Made by a program: the position numbers and the translations under genes. Shown piece after piece: positions 46,469 to 57,734 of a DNA stretch of 64,000 nucleotides (positions are counted from its first letter, which is position 1; every line of letters starts with the position of its first letter). Below the pieces are notes generated by a model, which had not been told where the DNA came from, ran no database searches, and worked only from the letters and a program-made list of their open reading frames with translations. The stretch is from Argentina anserina (lineage: Eukaryota; Streptophyta; Magnoliopsida; Rosales; Rosaceae), in assembly GCF_933775445.1 (NCBI RefSeq), contig NC_065878.1, forward strand, positions 17,929,395 to 17,993,394. Direction: 5' to 3'.

Positions 46469-49194
46469 TTAGGCACTGAAGGTATTCTTGCCTGCTTTGA
46501 TCTCCATCACAACATCACAGCCAAGATCAATAATACCAACTTGTTTAGTTATACCTTCAATTTGGTTTTGGAAGTCATATGCATTTTCCCTGTCACTATT
46601 GCCTTGACCAATGCAGTTGTTTTCTCCAGGACAATGCGTGTTGGGGTCTTCATTCTCTTTGGTGCATTCCTTGTTCTCTCTCTTGAATGCCTTCTGCACA
46701 TTCTTTTTCCCATCAACATCTCTCAGAGGATTAAGCTTCCCATATCGATTTTCACCTGCATCTTGAGACACTTTGCTTGGCACAACAGATTGGAACTGCC
46801 CTCGCACCAAAGCCACCTCCTGTCAATGAAAGGAATGTACATTGATTACTTTCTACATCATATTCCAACCCAATCTAATGAAAATTATCATTCAGCACAA
46901 GGACAGAGTGTTATGAACTCACCTTGTCGAAAAATCCATTCTTTGGTGATGGCACTCGAAGATTTGAGGGCTTCATACGTTGATTTGGAAGACTTGTTTC
47001 CTGATTTTCATGTTCAACACCATGTACCTTATCCGATGCCTGAGATCCATCACTCCCAAAAGGACTCTTCATGCTGACAGATCTCTGACTCATAGATGAT
47101 GATGATGATGATGACGATTCTGAGGACCAGCCATCAAGAGTAGCAGCAGATGATGCGAAAAGGGTGGACTTGGGTGTGAACATTTCACAAGAATCATGAC
47201 TGGAACTTTCGAGTTCATCTTTGTTTGTCTTTGTGACTCTTGAAGGTTTGCTGATGGTTAAGCCATTGGCAGCAAAATCATCAAGCAAGTAATCAACTTT
47301 TCTTCTTAAATTCAATGGAGATTCACTAATGGTTTCTTTGGCAGCTAGAGAATCTGATGAATACGATTTTGGGAATGGTATAGAACAATGAGTGGCGATA
47401 CCAGATGAAGCCCTCAAGCTACGGTTCTCTGAATGATTCGAACATTTTCCTGCAATTGGAGCATATTTCTTAAGTTGCAGATGCATATTATCATTTTAGA
47501 AATAAAATGAGACCAGCTGTTCTTACCAGCTCCAGCCTTTGCAGTTCCCCTCTTGACACAGTTTACGCCCAAAGAAGACCCCTTGGTTGCAGCTGTTGCA
47601 GAGGGATTCAAGCCGCTAAATATCCTTGGTTGTTTAAGAGATGCTGTTGGTATTAACTTTCCACTTCCGGCAACAAGCTTCAAAATTTCAGTACTTCGTC
47701 AGTCAACCCAATTTCCAATATTCCTATAGAGGACATGCACTACTATTAGTAGAACAGTAGTTATTCCTATTGATTTTAGGAATACCTGTCTTTTTGAGGA
47801 AACAAAACCCTTGTTTGATATCCATTCTGGCCGATCATTTAGATTTTGCCTTTGAGAATCTGAGGCTTTCTTCTGAATACGAAAACATAAATTTTTACTC
47901 ATGAAAGCCGCCACCAGAAATATACTAGATAATGACAGTATAATCACAAGAACTTACTCTCACCTGAGATGAAGCATCAGTTTTCTTCGAGGCTGAAGAG
48001 TAAAAGCTAAAGAAGGTTATGCTAACAGAAAGCACACAGCAGTGACAACATACGTCATATGGAAATGACAAGGTTACAAGAAAGATGCTATACTAGTATA
48101 CTTACAGTGGACATTTTGCAAGCATCTTCCTCTTCTCAATTTTAGACTAGCTGGCTTCTGCCTAGATGACCTTGTGTGCTCAAAAAGATCAAACTCTAGG
48201 CTTGCCAAAGAACTGTCACTGTCTATTGTAGTCTTACACTCCGTGGACTTGTCAACTTCTTTAATCGCAGAAAGCTGATGGGACTCGGATTTCTTGAATC
48301 CTTTGTTTACCATAGACAATTCCTCAGGATCTAAAACCCCTGCGTACAAGTACCAAACCAGAAATATATATAGTTTCTAACTATGGATGACAGTTTATAG
48401 TATAACAATTACATCACAATTAACTCATGCCTGGACTTGTGTAGAAGGCATTATCCCAGGCTAAGCTCTTTCGATAACTATAGCTCTCAGATTTTCTGGT
48501 TCTTTCAGGTTCCAAAGACTCCGAGGGCAATAGTATCTCTTCCTCATTCCCAAGTAGGTTAACTGCATTGCCTGTAGCTCCAGAACTTGTCGTCTGAAGC
48601 AGCTCTTCAGGTTCCAACACTCCTGAAAATTAATGTGGATTTTGGCTGTGAGACGCTTTATGTTAAATGAATTTGATGAGTCTCTTCAAAGATCGAGTAC
48701 CTGCACTTGTGAAGAAGGCACTGTCCCAAGCCAAACTCTTTCGGATATTAAACGCTGATTTGGTTTCTGAACGTTGGACGTCTTGTGGACTCACAGGGTC
48801 GAGTAGTATAAACTCATCAAGCTTCTGTCTGTCATCTGAGTTGGTTTGAAGCAGAATTTTGATTTAGCAATATTAAACACTTTGTAGACACATTAGCTTG
48901 AGTGCCTCTCAATATTACAAACTCATTCGGCATCATTTACTAAATTCATGTTCGTTCTCTTGTGACTTGTGAGCAGTATTTTGTACACAAATTGAAGCAT
49001 GATCCTCAGAGTAAGTAAATTAACAACAAGACCTTGGACTTATACTAACAAATGTAACACAATACCTAAAAACCGTTTGCTGGGAAAATTTAAGAAATCC
49101 AACGAATGAAGAAAGAAATGAACTTGAAAATCCCAGAGAGAGAGAGAGGACCTGGAAAGCCTCGTTCTTGAAAGGACATGGCCAATGGTGTCAT
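46469..49194 (-). CDS. Unrecognised Ser-rich protein with repeated SLAWD modules, 582 aa
   Basis: Nine exons join in one frame: 49194-49152, 48835-48701, 48622-48431, 48339-48106, 47992-47964, 47872-47786, 47677-47527, 47449-46923 and 46819-46469. The module RKSLAWDSAFFTSAG then VLEPEEL occurs twice, the second as RKSLAWDNAFYTSPG then VLDPEEL. Later parts are basic and Ser-rich, with NLRVPSPKNGFFDK near the end of exon 8 and a Lys/Glu-rich tail. There are no membrane segments, catalytic motifs or named domains I can recognise. The ATG at 49194 is the first in frame; the frame is open further upstream without an ATG. The intron after exon 3 uses a GC donor. Function unknown; a disordered scaffold- or cytoskeleton-type role is only a guess. 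Confidence 0.8.
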
Positions 49195-51402
49195 GGTGTC
49201 CAGAGCTTCAGCTTTCTTCAAGTCAAGATTACTAGTTTCTGTCTTCTTGAAAGAGAGTGAGACAGGGTGAGTTGCAGAGGGAAAACTCAAAATAAGAGGA
49301 TAAAAGTTGTGGTTTTCGCAAGAGTGATTATCCCGAATCTGAAACGTCTGATCTAGTAATTATGAGAAAATGGAGACAGAAAATCTGTTTCTAATTATTG
49401 GCCTTAATCAAAATAATTTTTAAAAAATCATGATTTTCAAGTTTTGAAAATACAGTAAGTTCTTTTGGAAAATTTTACTGTCGTAAACTTATAACATATA
49501 ATGTTTTTCTTAAGGGTCAAGCTTTACTAATTTATCGAATGTAAGAGATGAAGAGGCCTGGCTGAAGAAAGGCAAGAAAAAAGTATTGGAACTGAATTAT
49601 CATTTCCTATTACCCTTGATTAAATGAAAAACCAGCTCTTTGTACAACCTAAAATAAGCAAAAAGTTTTGAAAATTTGGAGGTCTACCTTCCAACGACTC
49701 CTATATGTAGATTCCTAAGAGCACATCTCCAACAATTTCTCTGTAAATTTCTAATATCTTCACCCCGACATTCAATTTTTTTTTTGTATAAATATTCTGC
49801 CTCACTTTCGATTTTTTTGTTCATATAAATAATATTCTCACCCCACAAATCCCACATACACAAAATCTTAAATCCGCGTGAAAAAGGAAATTAGTGCGTA
49901 ATAGTGTATTTTGTGTACATTACAACGTATTTTGTATACATTTACCACGAAAAAAAGGGTCGGTTGGCTAAATATGCCATGCTCACCCTTGATTGGTGAG
50001 CACCGTATGGACATCAAGACATGTAGCCGACATAATTTGTGGAACTCCTTACGGTTGGCTCGCTTGGCCGACTCTCCTTAAAAAAACAAAAAACAAAAAA
50101 AATGGCGTCCCGCATTGCACTGAATCTTGTTTTATGAGTTATTACACTTCTACCCGTAATTTATCGCACGAGTTTATTGTGTAAAGATGAAAAAAATATA
50201 CTTTATTTGTAACATTCTATTTTTTAAAAACTTATCCGTTTTGATTTTTTTAACACAATCTTTTTGTGTAATTGTATTTAATAAAAATGATATTTTGGGT
50301 AAAACATAATTTGGTGATTTTTTAAGGGTGTCCGCTTTATAGTAGTAGGAATATTCTCATCCTCATAGGATTCATGTTCATCTTGTGGATCCAAAGTTTG
50401 TGCTATATCTAGAATCTGCATCAAATGTGATGGTTTGCTTCTCATCATCATCTAAACCTTCATCTGGGCAGTTCGTGCTCTCCTCTTGGCAGTCCAAAAC
50501 TACTGTAGATCGCAAAATCTGTTCGATTTGAGCATATCGTTCTGAATCCCTTCGATTTCTTGCTCATTTTCTTGGGTCCATCCTTCTTCGATTTTGTTCA
50601 CTATAACTAGATGTAGATCGGTCTTTATTGAAATCAACAATCTCTATAATTATTGGGGAAATTCTGTCCTACGCAGCTGCATAGGATGCAGCTGTGTAAT
50701 CCACCATACACACTTCCACACACAGCACGTGTATTTTATGAAAGCCCTCTATCAACCATTCAATTATGTATGTATAGCATACACTGCTGTAGAACAGCTG
50801 AACCCTAATTATTGACAGGTTTTATTTTTGACACGGGTGGGTAAGATAATCCGCCTGAATCACTTAAAAATACCACACTCTGTTAAATCTAATCCTAGCC
50901 CTTCAGTATCAGATACCCAAATCCAACGACTAACGTTAAATATCCGCAGATTTTAATTGGAATTGACGTCCGCAACTGAGAAATCCTACTTATAGTAAAC
51001 TATATAACTAAATGATGAATAAATTAATTTAGGCAGCTCATCAGTGTATGAAGACATGCGAGATAGAAATCATGACCGGAATAAGCAGGCTACCACCTGC
51101 TATCCCATAAACTCCGCATCAGAGTTCACTTTCAATCCTTAAAAACCTGCACATCGTGCCGTCTGTAAATCCGTATCAATCCGAAAGAGCTAATAATCAA
51201 ATTGTCATCTTGTGAGAAATTAATTAACATAGGATTATAGAAGCTACTACAGTCGATCATTGGAGGAACTTACTAGCTAGCTTAACGACTTCTACTCAAT
51301 GGAAGGCATACAACTTCTAATCTCATGTTGAAGTTGCAATGGAAGAATAGGGTGGATATTCTCTACATCAACTTCTTTGTTTTCTTTAAGTACTAGCTAG
51401 TT
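49195..51402. other. Intergenic
   Basis: No gene supported. At 49730 the words gagcacatctccaaca resemble the terminus of a Tourist-like MITE, but no matching right end was found. The rest is AT-rich with short unrelated frames. Confidence 0.45.
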
Positions 51403-51994
51403 CTACCGCCTCCATGATCTTCGATTTCTTATCCAAAGGGATGCCTTTATTAACCATGCTTCTACCTCCCGGTCTTTCTTTTCCTTCTTCTTTTCAATCC
51501 TCACTTTCCATCTATGCGTCTCTAATCTAGCATTTCTTAAAATCAACCATACAAATTGCAACTTTGAGTATAACCAATCGTCTATATAGGGATGAGATGC
51601 CGAGCAATCAAATTGTACTAAGGTCAAGTCCTTCAGTTGGTGTCTAAAATTTTGATGGTGCTTCACAAGAGAGAGATTTCTCATGTTACATGACAGGGAA
51701 ACTCCATCAGCTGAACCAGGGAAACTCTCCTTTTATCGATGCTTGAATCAAATTGCCCATGTCACGACAGGCTTGCTCTTTCAGTCTTTTGACAAGTCAA
51801 TTACTGAAATCACCAAGAGAAGCTCTAAAAAGACTCCTCAGTTAGCTCACTACCCCGGTAAACTTCATCATTTTACTCCCCTAGAAGGGCGTTCATGGGT
51901 TGCCTTGATAAGTCATCATCTGGTTGGTAGTTACATACCGAAGTCTCTTCAAAACATTCGGTGCTTTTCGACTAAACACTTGCAAAAAGATTAG
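51403..51994 (-). pseudogene. Possible F-box/FBD-type C-terminal remnant
   Basis: The minus strand reads HQLKDLTLVQFDCSASHPYI and then LQFVWLILRNARLETHRWKV before a Lys/Glu-rich tail. This is reminiscent of the C-terminal region of FBD-type F-box proteins, where a final LRR strand is followed by a Lys-rich tail. Upstream (51690-51990) the frames are broken by many stops. The assignment is tentative; it could be an unrelated decayed gene. Confidence 0.25.
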
Positions 51995-53308
51995 GGAAGA
52001 AACCAATCAAACCCTTAAAAATGTCAAATTTAGAGATGAAGGAATGTCTGTTCAGCTGTCCCAATAAGCCTGATGTATTGCAACAAGTCTGCCTAGTACC
52101 ATTCACTTAACAGGCATATATCATCCTCAAATATGACCTAAACTGCACTGTTTGAGAGCATTGATAACAACACAATGCAAGTAAACACATCAATTTGCAG
52201 AGGTACCAAACTTGAAACAATTACCCAATATCGTGGCATAATCACATTGTCAACCCTAGACACCAGGATGAGAATTCACATTTCATCATGGCATCCCTAA
52301 CAACCAAAAGGTAGAGGCAGTAGTGCTGAAAACCAGAAAGTGATCTTGCAGCTTTGCTGCAGATTTAGAGACAACAGTGACAAATAGAAATGGACGAATT
52401 TTATCCGTGTTTTGCATCTTCCAAAATCCCTAGTCCCAGGAAATTACGAGTTTATGACATTTCAACAGCATCCTACGGAAACATAAAATCTACTACTGGG
52501 GAGGACGAATTGAGACTCTTAGGCAGCCTGCTTATCACGGAGGCAAATCGTTAAGCCATCAAGGGTGGGAAAGCTATCTCTACTATACATTGGTCTAAGG
52601 GCATAAAATTACAGAGCAAAGTGATAAGCAGGCAACTTGGCGAAAAACAGAACCTCCTTCAGCACAAGATCACATCTTACCATACCAGATGCATAAACAG
52701 TCTGGTACCTCCTTCAGATCAATCAGATGTCCTATGGGCAGTCGCATGTGTCTCACGGCCTCTTTAACAGTCCTGTATCTGTCTTTTCCTTCAGCATTCG
52801 CTCTCCTAACCATAAAATGTGAAAAAGCTCTGATTTACAAAACCGGTAATCGACAACAGTCAACAGAGCATAAGGTGTAAAATAGAGGATTATATCAGAT
52901 GATTGCCAAAATGCAAGGGACTATTTCTTGAAACCATAAAGAACCTTATACCCATATGTATAATCAAAGTCATACTAAGATCAGACAACAATTACCAAAC
53001 ACAAAATTTATGAACAAAATGCAAATGCAATGGCAAAAGGCCAACACTCCCAATAACATTCTAGAGTTTGAATCGTAAAGAGTCCATAGGGATGTTAGTG
53101 TGAGAATCCTTTGTTAATATCTTTTCCCCCTAACCCCTTTAATGGTGAATGTAATTCCTCTATATGTTTGGGATTCTTTTATAACCTTCAAGTGACAACA
53201 ACACAAATAGTGAAAACAACAAAACTAGTGGACATTTATTTATAGCAAAGAAAATTTGAGAGCTGGGATGAGAATGTAGTTCAGGAGTAGGAAAAATACC
53301 TTCTAGCT
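51995..53308. other. Intergenic and 3' region of the PWWP gene
   Basis: No coding region recognised. The part nearest 53308 presumably includes the 3' untranslated region of the PWWP gene, perhaps with introns. Confidence 0.45.
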
Positions 53309-56300
53309 TCAAACCAGATTAACTTCGAATGTGGAGAGGTCTAATTGCATCTCATCATGGGTTGAAAGATCAAGCTGCATGTGGTCATGGGCGGACAGGT
53401 CAAGCTGCATCTGGTCATGGGTGGAAAGGTCTAGCTGCATCTGGTCATGGGTGGAGAGATCAAGATGCATCTCATGATCATGGGAGGGAAAAACAAGTTG
53501 TACCTCCTGATCGGGGGCTGCAGCACTAGTAGATGCACCAAATGTGATAGACGGCGTGTAGTTGAGCTGAGAGGGAGTATAGTTGAGCTGGTAACTTACA
53601 GTAATCTGCCCAAAGATGTTGAATTTCCCAGCACTATTGCAAGCAACTTCTGCATCAGAACATCTCTTAAAAACCACTCTAGCACGGCTGCTCTCCCTAT
53701 CAACTTCTGTTTCATATTCCTTCAGAGGTCCAAAGCGCTTGAACATTTTATTCAAGTTTGTTTCTGAAGGAATAGAGCTCACCTCAGAGAAGCTCATTAC
53801 AAGTTCTGCTGGGGCATTCTCATCCACATAGCCAACAGGTTTCTCTGGAGGCAAATCTTGACTCCCTTGAGAAAACTTCTTCCTCGTGTATGGCCTGCGA
53901 CCCACTTGAGGGGGCTTTACTGGTTGCTCAAGGACAACAGGTTGATACTTTGGTCTTCTTTTCTGTGGTGCTTGCTCTTCTCCACCATTTTGGACTACCA
54001 TGTCTGTCCAATAAGTGTCATTCATATCATCAAATTCAAAAGTCTGAGGTAACCCTGGCACAGAACTTGACTTTCTCCTTTTACCACCGACTTTGTCTAC
54101 AACTGAGAGCACCATTTCAGATTTCTGGCCAACAACAATAGAATTCCTAAAATCAGAGAAGAAATTGACTATAGTACTCAAGGAGTTGTATTCCTTCAAG
54201 GGTTCTTCTGCTGCCAACCGCAGTTGTGACAGCAATTCATCTAGGGATGAGTACTTTGTTGTATTATTCACTCCTCTAAGAGTATCATCGGAACTCTGGG
54301 ACAGAACATCGGATCCCTGTACAGGAGGTCTGTCAGTGCTGGACTTTACTATAGTAGACCCTGACAGTTGGCTTGCAGCTCTCTGGATACATTCACCAAT
54401 CTTGAATGATGGTTTTGGTACAGGTGTTGTGTTCGAAACTGCTGAACGGAAAACAGCTTTCCTCCCATCTTGTGTGGCCAACTCAGCAGCCTGATACTCA
54501 GCACCATTCCGTCTCTTGCCAGATGATGGTGAAGCCTTCACATCCAACCAATCATTATCTTCTAGCAAACCTGTTTCGCCACCCATTAATTCTGACAGGC
54601 TTCTTTCTTTCATTTTAGCATAGGCTCCTTCTCTTAAGTTATGTTTACGTTTATGAGAAGAGCTAGACTTGAGTTCCTCAACCTCTGGGCCAGTCTTCTT
54701 ATCATCCTTCCCAATAGAAATCGCTTGCTCAGTAATTTCACCAGGACAAGATTTGTCCCCAGAGTGTGAATTATCTGTTTTACTCTCCAACAGTTCTCCA
54801 AAAAATTGGAACTCAGACAAACTACAATAACCCTTTAAACGAAAAAATGACATCAAATGAGCCTTGGCAATGACTAGTTCTAATTTGTTGCTGCCACCAG
54901 ATGGAAACCGTGCTAAAGCTTTTACATATTTAAGTAGCTTGTCAGATTCAAATGAGCTTGCACTGGCAGATTCATCCACTCCTTCCACTTTACTCGATTC
55001 ACGGCATATCCCAGCATTTTCAACAATCTGGAATCTAATCTTTTCATAAACATTTTTTGGTATGCATGAGCATGATAGACCCAATTCTACACGCCTTGTA
55101 ACTTCTTCCAGGACACAATTGACAGCTTTGTGGAATGATTCTGAAGTGCACTGCTTCTCTGCCTCGGAGAAATATGATTGAAAAGGCTTTAAACTAGATA
55201 CTTCATTCCAAGCAAATGTTCGGTCCCCAAAATATGCTACCAGAAAACAGTCCTTCTTATGATGTTTCATTGCCTTCTCAGATGCAGCCATAAAATCAAA
55301 TATCTGTCCAGGCCACCATGGATGGCTCTTTACTTTACCCCAAACTAAATCTGAGACAGAAAATGTACCTTCACTTTTTTGTGGCAGCTCATATCTAAGT
55401 TGAGGCACTAATTCATAGCTTTCAGGCTGCATAGCTTCTTGAATAAAATCTCTTTCCACTTCCATGTCTTGCCTTTCTCCATATAAACTATCCATATCAG
55501 CTTCAGTTACCTCAACCTCATGTGCAACATTGGCCTTGGACTGAGTAACATCAGCGGTCATGGTACTATTTAAATTCTTTTCAAACTTCAAATCCTGATC
55601 CTTCCCATTGGAGTTCATGCATGCCTTCTCAATTGTTGAGTTCTGACCATTTTTCTCACCCTGATCAGTATCATTAACTTGGTTGTCCTCCAAATCTTGC
55701 CCTCCATTTGATTCAAGCTGGGCCATATCATGGACCCTGCTCCTGTTTACGAAATGTTTGACTGTCAAGTGCTGATGACTTCTAAAATTCGAAAAACCCT
55801 CTTGATCTACACGCCCAGGAAGTAGGTTAACTGGCAGAGATGAAGTACTTGACCCAACCTGAGCAATATCATGAAAAATGTTCTCTACACTCTCTTCTGG
55901 TTTCAACTGATCTCTTTCAGTATTTAAGAGATCCTCTCCATCTGGCAGCAATGAGGAAACTGTATGTGCATGTATATTGTTGTGAGTATGGATGTTTCCA
56001 CCCCGTGACTCAATCTTAACCTGCCGTAATTCTACTGATTGACTTTCATGAATCTTCTCAATTTCTACTCCCCCAACTTCAGAAGTCACAGTATCTCTTT
56101 TTTCCATGCCTAAAACAGCACCACCACCAGCAGACCCTTGCCTTTGTCCATTCAAGGGTCTGGGACTCAAACCTTCTCCACTTACACCCGAAGCTTTTTC
56201 CACAACTCGAGTCTGTACACAAGACTTCTCCACTGTTCTCAAAGAACTTGCAGCTATACCACCATCAGCCACCTTCTTTACTTTTCTCCCACCATCCATA

Positions 56301-56635
56301 ATCCCTCGCCCGAAAACTTCCTCCAAAAGTCCTCCGATCAATTTCCTCTCCCTTTCAGCTTTCTCCACATTACCTACCTCCACTTCTCCACCAGCTGCCC
56401 CTGCTCCCTTCAAACTCTCCTCCACTGCAACCACCACCGGCTCTGCCTTCCCACCCGAACCCATCTCAACCGCCTCGCCACGGCCCACTTCCTTACCTTC
56501 CCCATCTCCTCCTCCACTAGTACAAACTCCACCCACATACACATTAGACCCGAAAACCTCCACCATTAGATCATCCCCATTACAAGGCCCACCTTCCTCC
56601 CCAACTTCACCAGCTACAGCTTTGCTCTCATCCAT
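53309..56635 (-). CDS. PWWP-domain protein, PDP type, 1108 aa
   Basis: A single-exon coding region from the ATG at 56635 (MDESKAVAGEVGEEGG). The PWWP domain lies at about residues 430-500 with the signature DLVWGKVKSHPWWPGQIF and then FLVAYFGDRTFAW. Near residues 930-1015 is the conserved PDP C-terminal region (SFSEVSSIPSETNLNKMFKR, FGPLKEYE, SRARVVFK), which looks RRM-like. A Lys-rich segment near residue 660 (SSSHKRKHNLREG) may be a nuclear signal. PWWP domains bind methylated histone tails; Arabidopsis PDP proteins work with FVE/MSI-type partners to promote H3K27 methylation and control flowering genes. The last 60 residues are an unusual repeat array. Confidence 0.93.
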   Translation of the reverse strand: MDESKAVAGEVGEEGGPCNGDDLMVEVFGSNVYVGGVCTSGGGDGEGKEVGRGEAVEMGSGGKAEPVVVAVEESLKGAGAAGGEVEVGNVEKAERERKLIGGLLEEVFGRGIMDGGRKVKKVADGGIAASSLRTVEKSCVQTRVVEKASGVSGEGLSPRPLNGQRQGSAGGGAVLGMEKRDTVTSEVGGVEIEKIHESQSVELRQVKIESRGGNIHTHNNIHAHTVSSLLPDGEDLLNTERDQLKPEESVENIFHDIAQVGSSTSSLPVNLLPGRVDQEGFSNFRSHQHLTVKHFVNRSRVHDMAQLESNGGQDLEDNQVNDTDQGEKNGQNSTIEKACMNSNGKDQDLKFEKNLNSTMTADVTQSKANVAHEVEVTEADMDSLYGERQDMEVERDFIQEAMQPESYELVPQLRYELPQKSEGTFSVSDLVWGKVKSHPWWPGQIFDFMAASEKAMKHHKKDCFLVAYFGDRTFAWNEVSSLKPFQSYFSEAEKQCTSESFHKAVNCVLEEVTRRVELGLSCSCIPKNVYEKIRFQIVENAGICRESSKVEGVDESASASSFESDKLLKYVKALARFPSGGSNKLELVIAKAHLMSFFRLKGYCSLSEFQFFGELLESKTDNSHSGDKSCPGEITEQAISIGKDDKKTGPEVEELKSSSSHKRKHNLREGAYAKMKERSLSELMGGETGLLEDNDWLDVKASPSSGKRRNGAEYQAAELATQDGRKAVFRSAVSNTTPVPKPSFKIGECIQRAASQLSGSTIVKSSTDRPPVQGSDVLSQSSDDTLRGVNNTTKYSSLDELLSQLRLAAEEPLKEYNSLSTIVNFFSDFRNSIVVGQKSEMVLSVVDKVGGKRRKSSSVPGLPQTFEFDDMNDTYWTDMVVQNGGEEQAPQKRRPKYQPVVLEQPVKPPQVGRRPYTRKKFSQGSQDLPPEKPVGYVDENAPAELVMSFSEVSSIPSETNLNKMFKRFGPLKEYETEVDRESSRARVVFKRCSDAEVACNSAGKFNIFGQITVSYQLNYTPSQLNYTPSITFGASTSAAAPDQEVQLVFPSHDHEMHLDLSTHDQMQLDLSTHDQMQLDLSAHDHMQLDLSTHDEMQLDLSTFEVNLV
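53330..53500 (-). repeat. 30-bp tandem repeats encoding the PWWP protein C-terminus
   Basis: About five units of 30 bp encode HDQMQLDLST with variants (HDHMQLDLST, HDEMQLDLST, HEMHLDLST). The period is exactly ten residues, so the frame is kept. In each unit Met, Leu and Leu alternate with acidic residues. Confidence 0.92.
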
Positions 56636-56667
56636 CGAAACACTATCTGGGTATATTTCAAATTCAT
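56614..56667 (-). promoter_or_regulatory. Upstream ORF overlapping the PWWP start codon
   Basis: An ATG at 56667 opens a 17-codon frame (MNLKYTQIVFRWMRAKL) that runs through the PWWP ATG at 56635 in another frame and stops at 56614-56616. If this part of the leader is present in the mRNA, ribosomes starting here would bypass the main ATG. Confidence 0.5.
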
Positions 56668-57726
56668 CAAAAAACACTCCTTTAAACTCACAACTAACGA
56701 AAAATTGAAACTTGTGATAAACCCTAAATCACATAAACTGAACAAAATCGAAGTACCAAATTGAACAAAATTACCAAACAGGGCAGAGCATAGCATACAT
56801 GAATTGAAGTAAAATTGAATTGGGGATAGTGATTAAAGTGTTTACCTCTACGATTTTGTCCAGAATTTTGAAGCTTCGTTCGAGGTTTGGGGGTGTTTAG
56901 ATAGAGAAAGAGAAAGAGGGTAAAACTCAAATTTGAGAGAGAGAGAGAGAGAGAGACTGTTGGTGTTTCGGGGTGTACTGTTTTTTTGGAGATCTAAAAA
57001 AAAAATTCAAATGCACCACAGCGAAATGCACTTTCTTCTTCTTCTATCGAGTGAATGGTCAGCTCTTTGGATTTATGAAAGGTAGTAAGGAGTTGTGCTA
57101 TTCGTATACATGTCGTAATATCTTTGACGTTTGGAGCTTTGGGTACAATCTCAGAAGTCAGAGTCTACTACTATTTGGTAAGAGCTATTGGGTGAAGTTA
57201 GTAAACCGCCGCAAGTGAATTTTGGTGGTGCGGTGTCCGAGTATAGAAACTCTAATTCGAGGTTTGTGAGCAAAGTTGTAGAAGTGACTACTATGACCAT
57301 TTCACAGGTGCTGAGGGATTAAGGCATGAGCTTAGAAAGCCTTTAAGTACCCTAACTCAATCAATTAAAAAACTTAATAAGAACTCATTTTTCATTAATG
57401 ATATTCAAAGCTAGAAGGCACATACATCAAAGTGTTCTTTGATGTGAAGATGTCAATATAAAGCTGACAGGTACCCTCATTGCAAACATATTCGCACTTT
57501 AGACATAAGTCTACTACATACCAATGATGTGAAACTACACCTACTAAATTCACAGTGATCTCAATTGGTGTGCAACTAATAAAACTCATAATCAAATAGA
57601 CATAGACTCCGAAAGAATGAGTAGAAAATATGAGATAGGGCGAAAACTCATGGTACACACAGGGCATGGAATGGTCAAGGACAACAATTAGTAGACCTTA
57701 GCGCCGCTAAGATGACAGACATCGTC
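56636..57726. other. PWWP leader/promoter and intergenic
   Basis: The first 300 bp to the right of 56635 probably hold a 5' leader, perhaps with an intron (a GT-like boundary occurs near 56845), and a (GA)n tract at 56934-56956. Beyond that I see nothing coding. Confidence 0.45.
56934..56956. repeat. (GA)n microsatellite upstream of the PWWP gene
   Basis: About 11 GA units near the presumed transcription start of the PWWP gene. Confidence 0.85.
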
Positions 57727-57734
57727 ACTATACA

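Noticed and set aside
49730..49746. Possible left end of a Tourist-like MITE (gagcacatctccaaca)
   Set aside because: No complementary right terminus or target duplication was found within 1 kb, so the element cannot be supported.
53329..53529. A plus-strand repeat frame resembling a His/Gly-rich repeat protein
   Set aside because: It is the antisense of the PWWP C-terminal 30-bp repeats.
56106..56708. A 200-codon plus-strand frame opposite the PWWP gene
   Set aside because: Antisense, Ser/Pro/Thr-rich, and explained by codon bias of the real minus-strand gene.
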